NCBI RefSeq assembly: GCF_963576675.1
Contig: NC_088918.1
Span: forward strand, 36,303,501 to 36,367,500
DNA length: 64,000 bases
Direction of reading: 5' to 3'
Source: Euphorbia lathyris
Lineage: Eukaryota; Streptophyta; Magnoliopsida; Malpighiales; Euphorbiaceae
Shown here: one piece after another, positions 32,504 through 43,971 of the stretch
How positions within the stretch are numbered: position 1 is the stretch's first letter
Layout of the letters: each line of letters starts with the position of its first letter
Made by a program: the position numbers and the translations under genes
The notes under the pieces: generated by a model
The model's input: only the letters and a program-made list of their open reading frames with translations
Databases searched by the model: none
Told to the model about the DNA's origin: nothing

Positions 32504-32970
32504 TGTTGATTACATCCCTCAAGTAATGTCTGTTTATTCATTCAATTTATTAAAGTTTATTTTACTTTTTGGTTGTTGTTTCCTCTTTGTGTTGTCTTTC
32601 TTTAGGTGAATATCTTTTTTTGTTTCGTGAAAATAGAAATGAAGACTATAAAGTGCAACTATATTATTCACCAATAAATCTATAAACAAAATGGACAAAA
32701 TTGAAAATAACATTGCAAAGAGGGTGACATACTAATAATAGAAGAGCCATTTCCAAATAAATATTTTTGGCTTTATGCATCAAGTTCCCTCATCATATCT
32801 CCTAAATTTATAATGTGTTCTGAACTTGTTTAAAGTAATATGATTAACTTTGTATAAGTACACACAACTAAATAAAAGATGATTTAAATAAATTAAAATA
32901 TATATTACTTTAAACAAATTTAAAAAAGTTAACAGATATGTAAACAAATTTTGATAACTAATAAATTATT

Positions 32971-33448
32971 GGTAAAAAGCATCATTAGATTCTTGATCTT
33001 TCATTTTTTGGTTCATTAAACTCTTGATCTTTTATTTGGACACATTAAACTCCTGATTATTTATTTTTGGTCTCATTAACCCCTTTATGACCAAATTAGT
33101 AAGTTGTGAATATCTAATTCGAATAAACAATACGTTTAACTTCATCTGTATTTGAAATTATTAAAAAAAAAAAATTACAGTTTGAATTAAAGTTTTTACA
33201 GTTTTTGTATAGCCATATTTCACATCCAAAACCGCTTTTAAACGGTGAAAAAATACAAGTTTCGAATGCAGGTGTAATAAATAATAGTTTGTTTGCCGAA
33301 TTAGAAGTTCACAACTTACTAATTTGGTCATAAAGGGATTAATAAGATAAAAAATAATTGATCTAGAGTTTAATGTATCCAAATAAAATATTAAAAACTT
33401 AATAAATCAAATAATGAAAGATCAGATCCCTAATAATAATTTTTTATC
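32971..33448. mobile_element. MULE-type foldback MITE
   Basis: Arms of about 170 bp are inverted around a centre near 33200 (shared words CCCTTTATGACCAAATTAG and AAGTTGTGAA). The flanks TAAATTATT (32962-32970) and TAAATCATT (33449-33457) form a 9-bp duplication with one mismatch. Confidence 0.7.
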
Positions 33449-33457
33449 TAAATCATT

Positions 33458-34152
33458 TAAAAAGATTAAAGCACTTCAGGTAAATTGAGAAGGCTAGAAA
33501 GCTTAGTAAGACTCTAAATTTCAATTGATTTTTGAATCAAATTAAGCAAACTTTTCATATATGAAGCCTTTTGTGAGTTATGTTTGGCACTTGATATTAC
33601 GTGCAAAACAAAACCTTGTATCGTTCAATGATGAAGTAATACATTTATTCGACTGAAGTTTGGACCATTCTATAAAAGTACCTAAATCACCTAATTCCCA
33701 ATCATAATAAGTTCCACTCACCTATTCAAATTACAAAAATAATAAAAATAAAATACTAGCAGATTATGGTCAATTTTCAAAATGGGAATTAGATAAACAA
33801 CTTCTTTAATTTGTTACAATAGTGCCGTTTGTTAAGCTACAATATTATTATACATAAGATTATGAACCAATTTAAGTTATTTCTTTAACAATCCGTTTAT
33901 AAAGAAATTGAATTTTGATATGTCATGCTATTGAACAAACATCCCACATATTTTTATCAATGCAAAGGGTTTACATTCAACAAACAAGGCTGAGCGCGGT
34001 TATTTTGATTTTGGTGTACTAAATCCTTGTCTTTTTATTTTTAAATATTAAGAGACCGTTTGGTTTAACTATTGTTTGTTATTACAAGTTGTCGTTGGAA
34101 AAAAAACTAATTTTCATATATAAAAATCAAATAATATTTCTTTAACTAAACA
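33458..34152. other. Intergenic, nothing recognised
   Basis: AT-rich, no frame of note, no clear repeat. Confidence 0.4.
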
Positions 34153-34160
34153 CCTAAAAC

Positions 34161-34727
34161 CAAGGACGGAACCAACCTAGAACCTGGGGACGGAGCCCCA
34201 CCAGCTCCGCCCTTGAGTATCGGTGGTTTGCCTTTTCTACCGTCCCTAATATTAAGTTATATTTAACATATGTAGTATTATATTAATAGTTCAAAGTGTT
34301 TGAATTGGTTTAAGATTCTTGCTTTAAGATTAAAGATCAGGAATTCAAACTCCACCCCATGTTACCATTATTAATTACTTTCAAACTCTTTATTTTCATA
34401 GCACTTTTAACTCATTTTTATTATATCTACTATTTTTTTTAAAGAATTTATTATATATTTTTTCATAAGAAAATCAATTTTTTACTTTTTGAAACTCAAT
34501 TAACTTAATTTCTTAATTAAATTTTTATCATGAAAATTATAAAAATTTATAACTAAAAACAAAAAAAAAATGTAAAAATATTATAATTTTTAGTGAACAC
34601 ATAAAAAATGATGAAGTTTCAACAAAAAAAAATTTGCTTAACCCTTGTGATCTGGAGTTTGAAAAATTACTCCTAACTGCATGCCTAAAGTTATCCCTCT
34701 AGATATGGATTCCTGGTTTCGTCACTA
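34161..34727. mobile_element. Degenerate hAT-like MITE
   Basis: The start CAAGGACGGAACCA and end TGGTTTCGTCACTA are imperfectly inverted. The flanks CCTAAAAC (34153-34160) and CCTAAATC (34728-34735) form an 8-bp duplication with one mismatch. The start resembles those at 27128 and 58195. Confidence 0.5.
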
Positions 34728-35204
34728 CCTAAATCTCTCGGTTTTAATATGAAAAGGCAAATAAGAGGAAAAATGGAACAAACAAACAACTCCCAAGTCC
34801 TTGAATTTTTTTTTATGTATCTAAAATCATATATTTTACAGTATAAAATAAGCTTTTTACAATTTCTATATAATATAACCATATCACACATATTAAAAAT
34901 TGATTTTGAATTGTTAAAAATGCAGTTTTTGTGTGAAAAATGAAATGAATTACGCTTTGCTAACCGAGTTTTACATAAAAAGAAAGTTAAACTTTTCTAA
35001 TCCTCATAACTTTATATGATAAAAAATAAAAGATCACGAGCTAAAATGAGAATGATCAGATATTACGTGATTATTTTACCAACAAACGACTTGCTTGTAA
35101 TTTTTCTTTTTGAAGAAAAAAATTTCTATATTTGAATGCATAAAATGCATATGGCTTCTAGATTTTTAAGTCACTTAGATATGATAACCTCAAGTAATTA
35201 GCGA

Positions 35205-35620
35205 TAGGGATGCAATAAGTAAGGTATCCGCGGGTAGTGTCAATCCAAAACCCTTATCCGTTTATTTTTTAATTATCCGTACCCGTTCCATTACTCTAAT
35301 GAGTATATTTTTTCATCCCTTACCCGTCCTATTTAATTCGCGGGTACCCTTACCTTTTAAGGATCAATAAATCGAATAAAAAATATTACAAATTTAACAA
35401 AGTATAAATTTAATAAATCATCCATCTAAAAATTGAACCTTAATCAATAAGAATAAAGTAGCTTGGTGGTATCACTCAATGGTTGAAAAATAAAAGGTTG
35501 AGTTCAAATCTCACATCTTACATCTAAAAAACAATAATATTTTTTAATATATGAGTACCATGAGAAGTATTCCCATACCCGTCCTATTATCCTAAGGATA
35601 TACATTAATTTATCCAACTC
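35205..35620. mobile_element. Possible TIR element with GGGTACCC-type ends, containing a SINE-like piece
   Basis: Words such as GGTATCCGCGGGTA at the left and CCCATACCCGTCC at the right are roughly inverted. Inside, 35455-35520 has SINE-like boxes (GGTGGTATCACTCAATGG and GGTTGAGTTCAAATC). The ends are not fixed. Confidence 0.3.
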
Positions 35621-36210
35621 CTCTTTTGTTGGCTAGCAATAATATTTTGTAAGTTAAGAAATAGAAACAAACAAACTGATTATAAAATTTGAAGTAAATA
35701 GATAAGTTGAGAAAAAAACTAAATAACACAATAACAACAACAAAATCAAAAGTAGTTAGTAGTTCAACCAAACAAACTTCTCTTCTCTTTAACAAAAATA
35801 AAGGAAAGAGTTCCCTTTTCCTTTTTCACTTTCTTTAATTAACAAGATAATAATTAATCCCTCCCTCACGAGAGACCCACCCTACACGTCACCAACGCTG
35901 ACCTGTCCCCACCATAACATGCCACCTCACCACCAAACCCAAAATCCTCAATTTGAAACTTGAAAGACATGTGAATTAGTAGGACTCGATCATCTACTAT
36001 CTTGCTCATATATACATACAATACAATACAAGCCTTGACTTGTTCAACTAGATTAAGTAGTAATCCTAAGATTTTATTGTTATAAAATTTGGATTTCATA
36101 TCCTTTTGGTAATGTGTGTTAGATTGGTCAATCTTAAACTCCAAGAAACTCCCAAACTGAAAGAATATAAACAAAGAAAGAAAACAGTAGTTTGACTTAC
36201 AGAGCTTTCA

Positions 36211-37755
36211 ATGGAAAGAACAAATGTTCCTACTACTTCTTCATCTTTTAATATTCATGTTCAAGACGATTCACTTCCTTCTACCAAGGTTCATCTCATC
36301 TTCCTACTACTTCTTCATCAACCATCTCTGCAATTCCCATTCTAACTAACTACACCTTTCTTTCTTCTTCTTGCAGATTCAAGAATCAAGAACCCGCTTC
36401 AAGATTACAGCACTGGCGACGAAATTCACGCAGAGGCTCTTTCGAGTACTTTTCGTTGTGCATATAATCCTAACATCACTCCTAGTAATCTTCCTCACCG
36501 TCCGGGGCCTCCTCTTTTTCCACCGCCGCCACTTCCACCCCAAACAATGGTATCCACCAATGTTGGCTGCAACAGCAACCTCTGGTGTTGTAGCTTTCGT
36601 TTGGCAATGGTTCGTCCCGCGCTACCCTGCACGAGCCATAAAGGCAGCATTCTGGATTAGTCCCTTGTTAACATGTGCAGTTGGGTTGCTTCTTGTGTTG
36701 ATTGGCTCTGCTGCAAGTCTAGCTATAGGTTCTGTTGCTGTTGTTTTCTCCATCATTCTTTCGCTTTATGCCTGTTGGGTGAATCCGAGGTTTAATTATG
36801 CCATCAAGATTCTATCAGTTTCTACAGCTTTCCCTCCTGGGAGAATCAATGCTCTTGTCTTCATGTCAATCAGCATTAGCGTCGTGTACTCGGGTTTCTT
36901 GGTGTCCGGTTTAGGCGGAGCTACTGTTACCGGGACTGGACTGGACATCTTGTTTAAAACGGTGATCTTGATAAGCCTGATATGGTCTATGCAAGCAATG
37001 AAGAACATGTTGTATGTTACAGTTGCACGCATCAAGTACTTACATTTTTCGTGTGGGGCAGACATGGAGATGAGAGTTGCCATACCAGACACAATCAAAC
37101 ACTTGATGGAGAGTATATTCCTAGGCTCCATCCTCGTCCCGATCCTTACTGTAATCCGGGGATCTGCACGAGCAATCACTCTGGTTGCAGGTGACACGGA
37201 CGAATTCTTGTTCTCCTGTGCCAACTGCTACTCTGCTATAGCTTCAACGCTTGTGAGGTTCGGGAATAGGTGGGGTTTTGTGCAGGTAGGGGTTTATAAG
37301 AAGGGGTTTGTGCAGGCATCCATGGATACCTGGGACATGTTCACGCAGGCTGGATTGGAAACGCTAATCAATTCGGACCTTACGGGGTCATTCTGTTTCC
37401 TACTGGGGATAGCAGGAGGTGCAATATGCTCCCTGGTTGGAGGAACATGGACACTTGTAGTTCATAAGAGCTATGCAGCAGAAGTGACAATTTATGCCTT
37501 CTTGGTAGGCTATTTCATGGTAAGAACTCGGGTACTCGTTATTTAATAGATTTTCGAAACAATCCCTATTCGGAAATTGGAGCTCACTAACTTTGATGTC
37601 GATGTTTTTGTGTTCCTCAGTGTCGGATGGCAATGGCATGGCCACAAGCATGTGTTTCTGCTTACTACTTGGTATATGCAGAGAATCCACAGAGCCTTCG
37701 GTTTGATCCGATTATTCCAGTTCGCCTTCAAGAGCTTCAGAGATATGGAAATTAA
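36211..37755 (+). CDS. Choline transporter-like protein (CTL/SLC44 family), 451 aa
   Basis: Exons 36211-36288, 36377-37519 and 37621-37755 join in phase 0 with GT-AG introns. The first 26 residues are Ser/Thr-rich and cytosolic in type. The body has about ten hydrophobic segments. The family's C-terminal region is clear: GSFCFLLGIAGGAICSLVGG, then GYFM spliced to CRMAMAWPQACVSAYYLVYAE and DPIIPVRLQELQRYG. Plant members are annotated as plasma-membrane choline transporter family proteins, and related proteins move choline or affect membrane lipid and vesicle trafficking. The substrate of this one is inferred. The length matches the shorter plant subgroup. The ATG at 36211 is the first in the exon and gives a complete frame. 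The gene is convergent with the DnaJ-type gene and separated from it by about 900 bp. No damage is seen. Confidence 0.88.
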
Positions 37756-38072
37756 CAATCCTGTAATGCAAGAAGTTTCAGATGGTTACTCATGTTGAGA
37801 TGTTGCAGTGATGTGAATACAAAACGTTTACCGGACATACGAACTAGAACGATTAATTCAACTTTTGCTTGAGAATGGCATATAATTGATGTTGTAAATG
37901 ACATTGGCATTTTTTATTATTGTAAATTCAATGTATATCATCATTCAAGTTCAGTATTATCTCAGAATTTTCCTGTTTCAATTCCTGTCCTGGAATTGTA
38001 TGTGCAGATATTCAAAACTAGTAGCATTTCTTATGATGGGCATAGGTCACAAAAGATTATGGATTTACAGTG

Positions 38073-38383
38073 GGTAAAAGCTAAAATTTAGCTCATGAAC
38101 TCTGCAAAATTTGTCACTTTGGCCCTTGTACTTCAAATTTTTCGTAAAATCTAAAATTTGACGGAGAATTTAGCCCTTGAGATCAAACTATTTTCTTCAA
38201 TTGTGTAACAATGCATGTAATATACTGAAAACTAAGTTGTTTGTCAAAGACCAAATTTTCTGTAAAGGGCCAAAAGAAAAAAATAATAATAAATCAATCA
38301 ATCAATCCAAGTACAAGGATCAAATGTGTCAAAATTGAAATACAGGAGCTGAAGTAACAAATAATGAAAAGCCCATTTGCAAC
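38073..38383. mobile_element. MITE in the 3' intergenic space between the two host genes
   Basis: TTTGTCACTTTGGCCCTTGTACTT near the left end is imperfectly inverted at the right end (AAGTACAAGGATCAAATGTGTC). The outermost bases do not pair well, so the limits are approximate. Confidence 0.4.
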
Positions 38384-38660
38384 TGTGATTTGAAACGCCA
38401 TTTTCAGAGGAAGAAAATAAAGTTTATTTTATCAGGTTTCTAGTTCTGAGTGAACAAAGGAAAATACAATCAACAAAACTCGGACTTCGCCAACAAATTG
38501 AATGAAGATCAATTTAACAAATTGCGGCATTGATCACAGACAGAACATTAACATAAAATAAAAATTACATACAATGGGTACAACAAATGTGACATTTATA
38601 TGTAAATGTTGTATCAAACTACGTTGCAGCAAAACTGAAGCCGGAAAGCAACCATGCAGG

Positions 38661-40538
38661 TCATTTGGATCCAAGATGACCACGCCCCCCACATTCGGCG
38701 CACATGACATTTCCTGTTCCTCCACAGCCTACAAGTAACAATATATGATCTTCACGAATACAAGGCCGTAACTCAAGATAACAAACATTCAGATGATAAC
38801 ATTACTCTTCTTCCTAAGGATCAATGATAAGTCTCTCTAGGTAAACTAAGTAGTCCCCATTATATACCAGAAATACTAAATTAAAGCATATAGTTGAAAA
38901 TCGAAGATCGAATAGGAACCTGTTGATACAAAAAGAAGTTCTGCATGCTTCTAAATTCTAAGGCTCTCACTTGGAAGAAACATGCTATCGATCCTAGTAT
39001 AGTTGAGTAAACTATAAGAATTATGCCTTACTCGCATGGAACGCCAATTTCTCAGAATACGAAACCTTATGGGGAAAGTAGTGAACAGAAGAGAAAATCT
39101 CTCACAAGCAAAATGTAGCAAGAATCCTTACATTAACACATACATGTGAAGAATAGCATACAGATGGTCTCACGTAAGAGTGTCAAGTCAAACACAAAGG
39201 TTACCTCATTTGCAGGGTCATATGATATAAAATCAATGAAAATCTCACACAATATACAAAGGCTTAGCTATTTGAAGAAAAGATAATCAATGTAACACTG
39301 CATTAATGTGGTAGCTAATGATATAAGGGACAAGATATATACCAAGGCAGCGGACTTTGACAATGATACCCTGGCTCTCCAATATGGAGTCAACATATAA
39401 GCCTGAACCTGAGCAAGTAGCACACAAGGTTGCACCTTTTGCCTCACAATCCGCACATCGAGGATTATCCCCTATTTCTTTTTCAGATAAAGATATACCA
39501 ACTGGCTTCTCAATCCGTTCTTCAGGCACAGGCTTGTCATAACAAAAAAGAGACTCAAGGCTGCTTCTTCGTCTATGTGCATCTCCCACTGCCCTCGATT
39601 CTGCCTGTAACATGACAAGAAATCCTCATCAAGGCATCTGCAATCACTAAAGATAGTATAGCCAACACTCATGGAGCTCATCTACACGAAAATCACCCGT
39701 ATATGATCTATTCTCTTATTCATTACTTCAAGAATCATTTTCCCCATTTTTATGTGAATTATGCCTTGATCACAGACGAAAATTAACAACAAGAAAAAAA
39801 AATAGCCAAAATACATACATGGTTACAACAAATGTGACATTCATGCTCATACATTGTTCAACATTTTTTAAATTGGGCAACTACGGAAGCCATCTTCATG
39901 GCTTTACTATAAACTAAGAGCCATTGCTTGAAAAGAAGTGTTTTCTGATATAAACATGAAGGAATGAAGCACATAAAAATGGAAACGTGGAGTTCATAAC
40001 CATAACCAATTAGGCATTAAAGCGAATGGAAAAATAAATAAAATCAATTCAACATACGCAACATTACCCAAATAACAAGAAATGCATATTTAATACGGAT
40101 CATTCATAGTAAGCACAAGTTCTTATTCATTTCAATCAAATGCAGACTGAATAGATAAGCAAAAAACAAAATGAAATAAAGCGAATGCTTAAGCTTTTAT
40201 TATAGAACATAACTAATATAAATAAATTGAACTGATAACAACAAAAATCAGAAACTGTACAGAATTCAGGTGATTATCCATATTCAACTGTATCATTAGA
40301 AAAAAGCAGAATCAATGAAAGGTGTGAAAGGAGAGCAAAAAGGAGTTACCTCTGGAGAAGCAGAGGAAGAAACAGAACCGTTAGGAACAAGGGCACATAT
40401 TTGCCTAATGGACCGGGTTTCACTGAATCGAAAGCCATAGACAACCTGGTTTTGGCTCTGTTGATTAAGTTTTAGTGAAGAAGAAGAAGAAGATACAGGT
40501 AAAACCATCGACGGCCCAATTCTCATTGTAGAATCCAT
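38661..40538 (-). CDS. Small DnaJ-type zinc-finger protein, probably plastid-targeted, 172 aa
   Basis: Minus-strand exons 40538-40350, 39604-39343 and 38728-38661 join with GT-AG introns of 745 and 614 bp. The N-terminal 60 residues are Ser-rich, low in acidic residues and typical of a transit peptide. The C-terminal half has four Cys pairs of DnaJ zinc-finger type: CADCEAKG, CATCSGSG, CLGCGGTG (across the last intron) and CAECGGRG. The protein ends HLGSK. There is no J domain. Related plant proteins (BSD2-, LQY1- and PSA2-like) act as thiol/disulfide or chaperone factors in plastid complex assembly. Which subgroup this belongs to I cannot say. The start at 40538 is the first in-frame ATG. 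The frame is intact, so it is probably functional. Confidence 0.85.
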
Positions 40539-41133
40539 AGCTCAGAGCTATTACAATACAAATTTCTTCAAAACCCGCGAAGCAGAATCCAGAATTAAGA
40601 GAATCAAAGATATGGGTGTTGCCGATTCCAAAATTCAAACTGGACGGAACCTTTGTATAAATCGATTATATCTGGAGTTTTTTGAAGCTTTCTAATTCCT
40701 TTCTTCCCTATCGTTATTAACGATGAAATGGAAGAAAAAAAAAAAAAAAAAATCATCATTCTAACATGGGCCGGGTCGAAAAGCTCAAGTCCAATATTAG
40801 ACTTTAGGATTAACAATTGGTGAGCTTATTAAAAAAAAAAAAAAAAATTGAGAGAGAGCTAAAAGTAAAGGGGGAAAATTACAAAACTGGGTCAAATGGG
40901 ACACTCATTTACATATTTAACCCATTTATTCAACCTACTACATATCTAGATTGATTTTGTGTGACTTTTCCATAATACCCCTAACCTTCCCACTTCCCAC
41001 CACTCGCGAACGGCCGCTCCCCTATCTCCTTGGTTACGCGAAAACATGGCTCCTGCATTAATGATTTCAAGACTTTTGATCTTCCTTTCTTCCTTTAAAT
41101 TGCACGAAATCTGTACCATTTCGCCAAATCACA

Positions 41134-41493
41134 ATGAATTTCTCTTTTTCCTCTCTTCATCTCTTGATTCTGCAACTTCCTAACCCTAGAAAACGAAGCC
41201 ATGGTTTTTCATCTTCATGTTCGTTACTTGGTTTCTTTCTTCTTATTACCATCAAAGAAATGGTTTTTCTACGTTATTTCCTTCGTTCTTCCTATGTTAT
41301 CATATTATTATTGTCGTTTTTGTTGTTTTTTCTGGGTTTTTTCATGAATACACTTCGTGAATCGATGGTTTCGCGAAGCTTTGCGAAGAGAAAGAGCCTG
41401 AAAAGTGACGATCTACTTCGTGAATCTATGATTTCACGAAGATCTGCGAAGAGAGAGTCTGAAACGTATGGATCTACCTCGGGAATCGATTAG
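41134..41493 (+). CDS. ORF of 119 codons inside the MULE-type element, unrecognised
   Basis: ATG at 41134. The product has a hydrophobic central stretch (about residues 48-70) and then repeated units starting RESM(V/I)SR followed by S-A/F-AKR. The repeat reflects the underlying palindromic DNA array, so coding function is doubtful. It could be part of a captured gene or simply chance. Confidence 0.2.
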   Translation: MNFSFSSLHLLILQLPNPRKRSHGFSSSCSLLGFFLLITIKEMVFLRYFLRSSYVIILLLSFLLFFLGFFMNTLRESMVSRSFAKRKSLKSDDLLRESMISRRSAKRESETYGSTSGID

Positions 41494-41640
41494 TTCGCGA
41501 AGTCTGCGAATAGATCCTCACGTTTCAGACCTCGCAGACTTTGCGAAAGCATCGATATGCGACGTAGATAGTCACGTTTCAGACTTTGCATACCTCGCAA
41601 AAACATCGATTAGCGAAGTAAAATCACCTCTTTCCCTGTA
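41345..41640. repeat. TTCGCGAA-type palindrome array, left part of the MULE-type element
   Basis: CTTCGTGAAT...TTTCGCGAAG and similar units recur about every 60 bp, with CTTTGCGAA and TTCACGAAG variants and the spacer CACGTTTCAGAC. The same motif family appears in the right arm at 54645-54800. Confidence 0.65.
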
Positions 41641-42569
41641 CATTTACATTCGCATGCTTCGCTAATCCTCATTTCGTGAAGCCAAAATTGTCTTTTTCCC
41701 TGCCTAACACGATTATTTTTTTCTGAAGGTGGTTGAATACGTAACATCCCTTTCTGAAAGGCGACGTACTGGGCTGCAGGGGAGATGATTTTCCTTCCTG
41801 TATAGGGATTAACTTCCCTCAAGATTGACACATTCACTCCTAAAATGGTTGGTTAGGAGAGATTGTGCCAATCTTGGGGTGCACCATGGGACACGTGTTG
41901 AAACACCTTTCCACAAGATTTTGATTTGACAAAATCATCCATGATTAAGAGGCAATTAAATTTAAATACTTTGATTTAATTATACTAATGTGTTTGTTCA
42001 ATATTGAGTGCAAAAATCTATATAAAGTAAGACAGGTCAAAAGTCAGCACAAGCCAAAAGCTGAGTTAAATGGAACTCATCATGAAAGAATAGAAGCTGA
42101 GTGGAGTGGAACTTAGCATCAGAAGCTTCCTTCAAAGTTGCCAGAACGAAGCTGACTAAATTAGAAAACTCCTTCAGAATTATACGAACATAACGAAGCT
42201 TACTAAGAAGGAACTCAGCATGGAAGTTAAACATTCGAAGATAACGAATGAAGCTGAGTGACAGTCAGGACAGCATGAAGGATCCGTTTACTAAAGGACA
42301 AAGTCTGCCAATCTTCTGCACCAATAATTGAAGCCTCAAAAATACAAAGAAGACTAATTCCAAGAATCATGGGTCAATGGATTATTGGTAAAAGACAACT
42401 GGCACAAAAAGACAAGTCTGATGCAAGAAGACAAAACCTGACGCCTGAAGAAAACAGAGGAAGGGAATGGCGGAAAAGACTGAAGCTGACCAGAAGCTGT
42501 CTGCTAAAAGAGTCGTTTTGGACTTAACGGCTAAATCATCTCAAATGATCCAATCTTCAGAATTTCATC

Positions 42570-42576
42570 TATAAAA
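42570..42576 (+). promoter_or_regulatory. Sirevirus LTR TATA box
   Basis: TATAAAA follows TTTCATC in the 5' LTR. The same box lies at 53472-53478 in the 3' LTR. Confidence 0.6.
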
Positions 42577-42979
42577 GGACAATGGTAGTTCTTGGATCAT
42601 TTGCCTAAGCATCAAAAGAAAAATACAAGAGAGAAAATTCTGAAAGCACTCAAATACAAAAAGATCTTACACCAACTTTTTTATTCTCTGTGTAAATGCT
42701 AGATTGATTATTTTGTAATCATCTAAGGTGTTCTTTAGTTGAAAAAAGAACAAGTGTGTGATCAATAGGAATATTGAGAGTGTTGAGCTGAGTACTTGGT
42801 TGTAAGTATTCAGTGGTAGAAAAATCTAAGTGTTGGGTTGTAGTACTTAGTAGGAGCTGAGTAGACGAATAGAGGACGTACTCTTGCATACTCACTGCCT
42901 TGTAAAGGGTTTGTGCTCTACCTTGAAAGAGCTCAGTATTAGATTGAAAATCCTAGGAGGAACTGGGGACTGGACGTAG

Positions 42980-43546
42980 TGTAACACCCTGATCCAATAC
43001 CATGTAGATATTGTCCGCTCTGGCCCAATTCCAACACATTGGGCCTCACGGCTTTAAAACGCGTCTGCATGTATTGAATTCTCATCTTACTAATAAGCCC
43101 CAATCACTCCCTCTCCATTTCCGATGTGGGATTCGGTTCATTCCTGTCCCCATCGCCATCCCTTAGGGCCGCTCCTTGCTCAGGCCTTCTTACCCCGGCG
43201 CCACCCACTCCGGATCGGGTCGTTACACGCCCACCAGCTTCCGCCTGGTTCATCCCCGAACCACACATCGTACGTGGAGAGTCGGCTCTGATACCAATTG
43301 TAACACCCTGATCCAATACCATATAGATATTGTCCGCTCTGGCCCAATTCCAACACATTGGGCCTCACGGCTTTAAAACGCGTCTGCATGTATTGGATTC
43401 TCATCTTACTAATAAGCCCCAATCACTCCCTCTCCATTTCCGATGTGGGATTCGGTTCATTCTTATCCCCATCGCCATCCCTTAGGGCCGCTCCTTGCTC
43501 AGGCCTTCTTACCCCGGTGCCACCCACTCCGGATCGGGTCGTTACA
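42980..43546 (-). mobile_element. TRIM (terminal-repeat retrotransposon in miniature)
   Basis: Two 248-bp LTRs (42980-43227 and 43299-43546, five differences seen) begin TGTAAC and end GTTACA. They enclose 71 bp. On the minus strand TGGTATCAGAGCC lies two bases from the right-hand LTR, an initiator-Met primer site, so the element is minus-oriented. The perfect target duplication CGTAG lies at 42975-42979 and 43547-43551. The 3' LTR of the Sirevirus has the empty site with a single CGTAG. There is no coding capacity. Confidence 0.93.
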
Positions 43547-43911
43547 CGTAGGCAGAGAGGCCGAACCAGGATAAGTTGTGCTGAGTAACTTCTAAACTCT
43601 TTCTCTCAATATATATATATGTGCATGTGTTGCTTGTTGTATTTACTCAGCTTATAAATTGTTAAAACTAAAACTGAGTAAATCTGAGTGCTAAGTTGGA
43701 AGCTGACCTTTCAAGTGTCAATTCCCAACTCTCAAGTCAAGCAGTCTTAGTCAGCATAGAACTAAAACTGTCTGACTAATCAAACGCCCGTGCTGACCAA
43801 CACGCTGAGTTATCAAACTCTTAAAATAATATTAAGTCAGCATAATTAAAAGAGAAAAAGTTACATTAGTTCCTAACCCCCCCATGGAACTAATTATTAG
43901 GGACCAACAAG

Positions 43912-43924
43912 TGGTATCAGAGCC
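43912..43924 (+). promoter_or_regulatory. Primer binding site, initiator tRNA-Met
   Basis: TGGTATCAGAGCC lies two bases after the 5' LTR end and is complementary to the 3' end of the initiator tRNA-Met, the usual copia primer. Confidence 0.93.
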
Positions 43925-43971
43925 TAAGCTCACTACTCAAAGATCTAACAATCTTGAGCTGATCCCGAAAA

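Larger units (their letters stand above)
41896..43909 (+). repeat. 5' LTR of the Sirevirus, enlarged by a TRIM
   Basis: 2014 bp, of which 572 bp are the TRIM plus one target-site copy. The remainder aligns with the 3' LTR (1445 bp). TATAAAA at 42570-42576 is the likely promoter. Confidence 0.92.

Noticed and set aside
36796..37224. 142-codon minus-strand frame within the CTL gene
   Set aside because: It lies antisense to a well-supported membrane-protein exon and has no independent homology.
42980..43546. Cassandra-type TRIM with 5S rRNA promoter
   Set aside because: Size and structure fit a TRIM, but I could not recognise the 5S rRNA box sequences in the LTR, so no family name is given.
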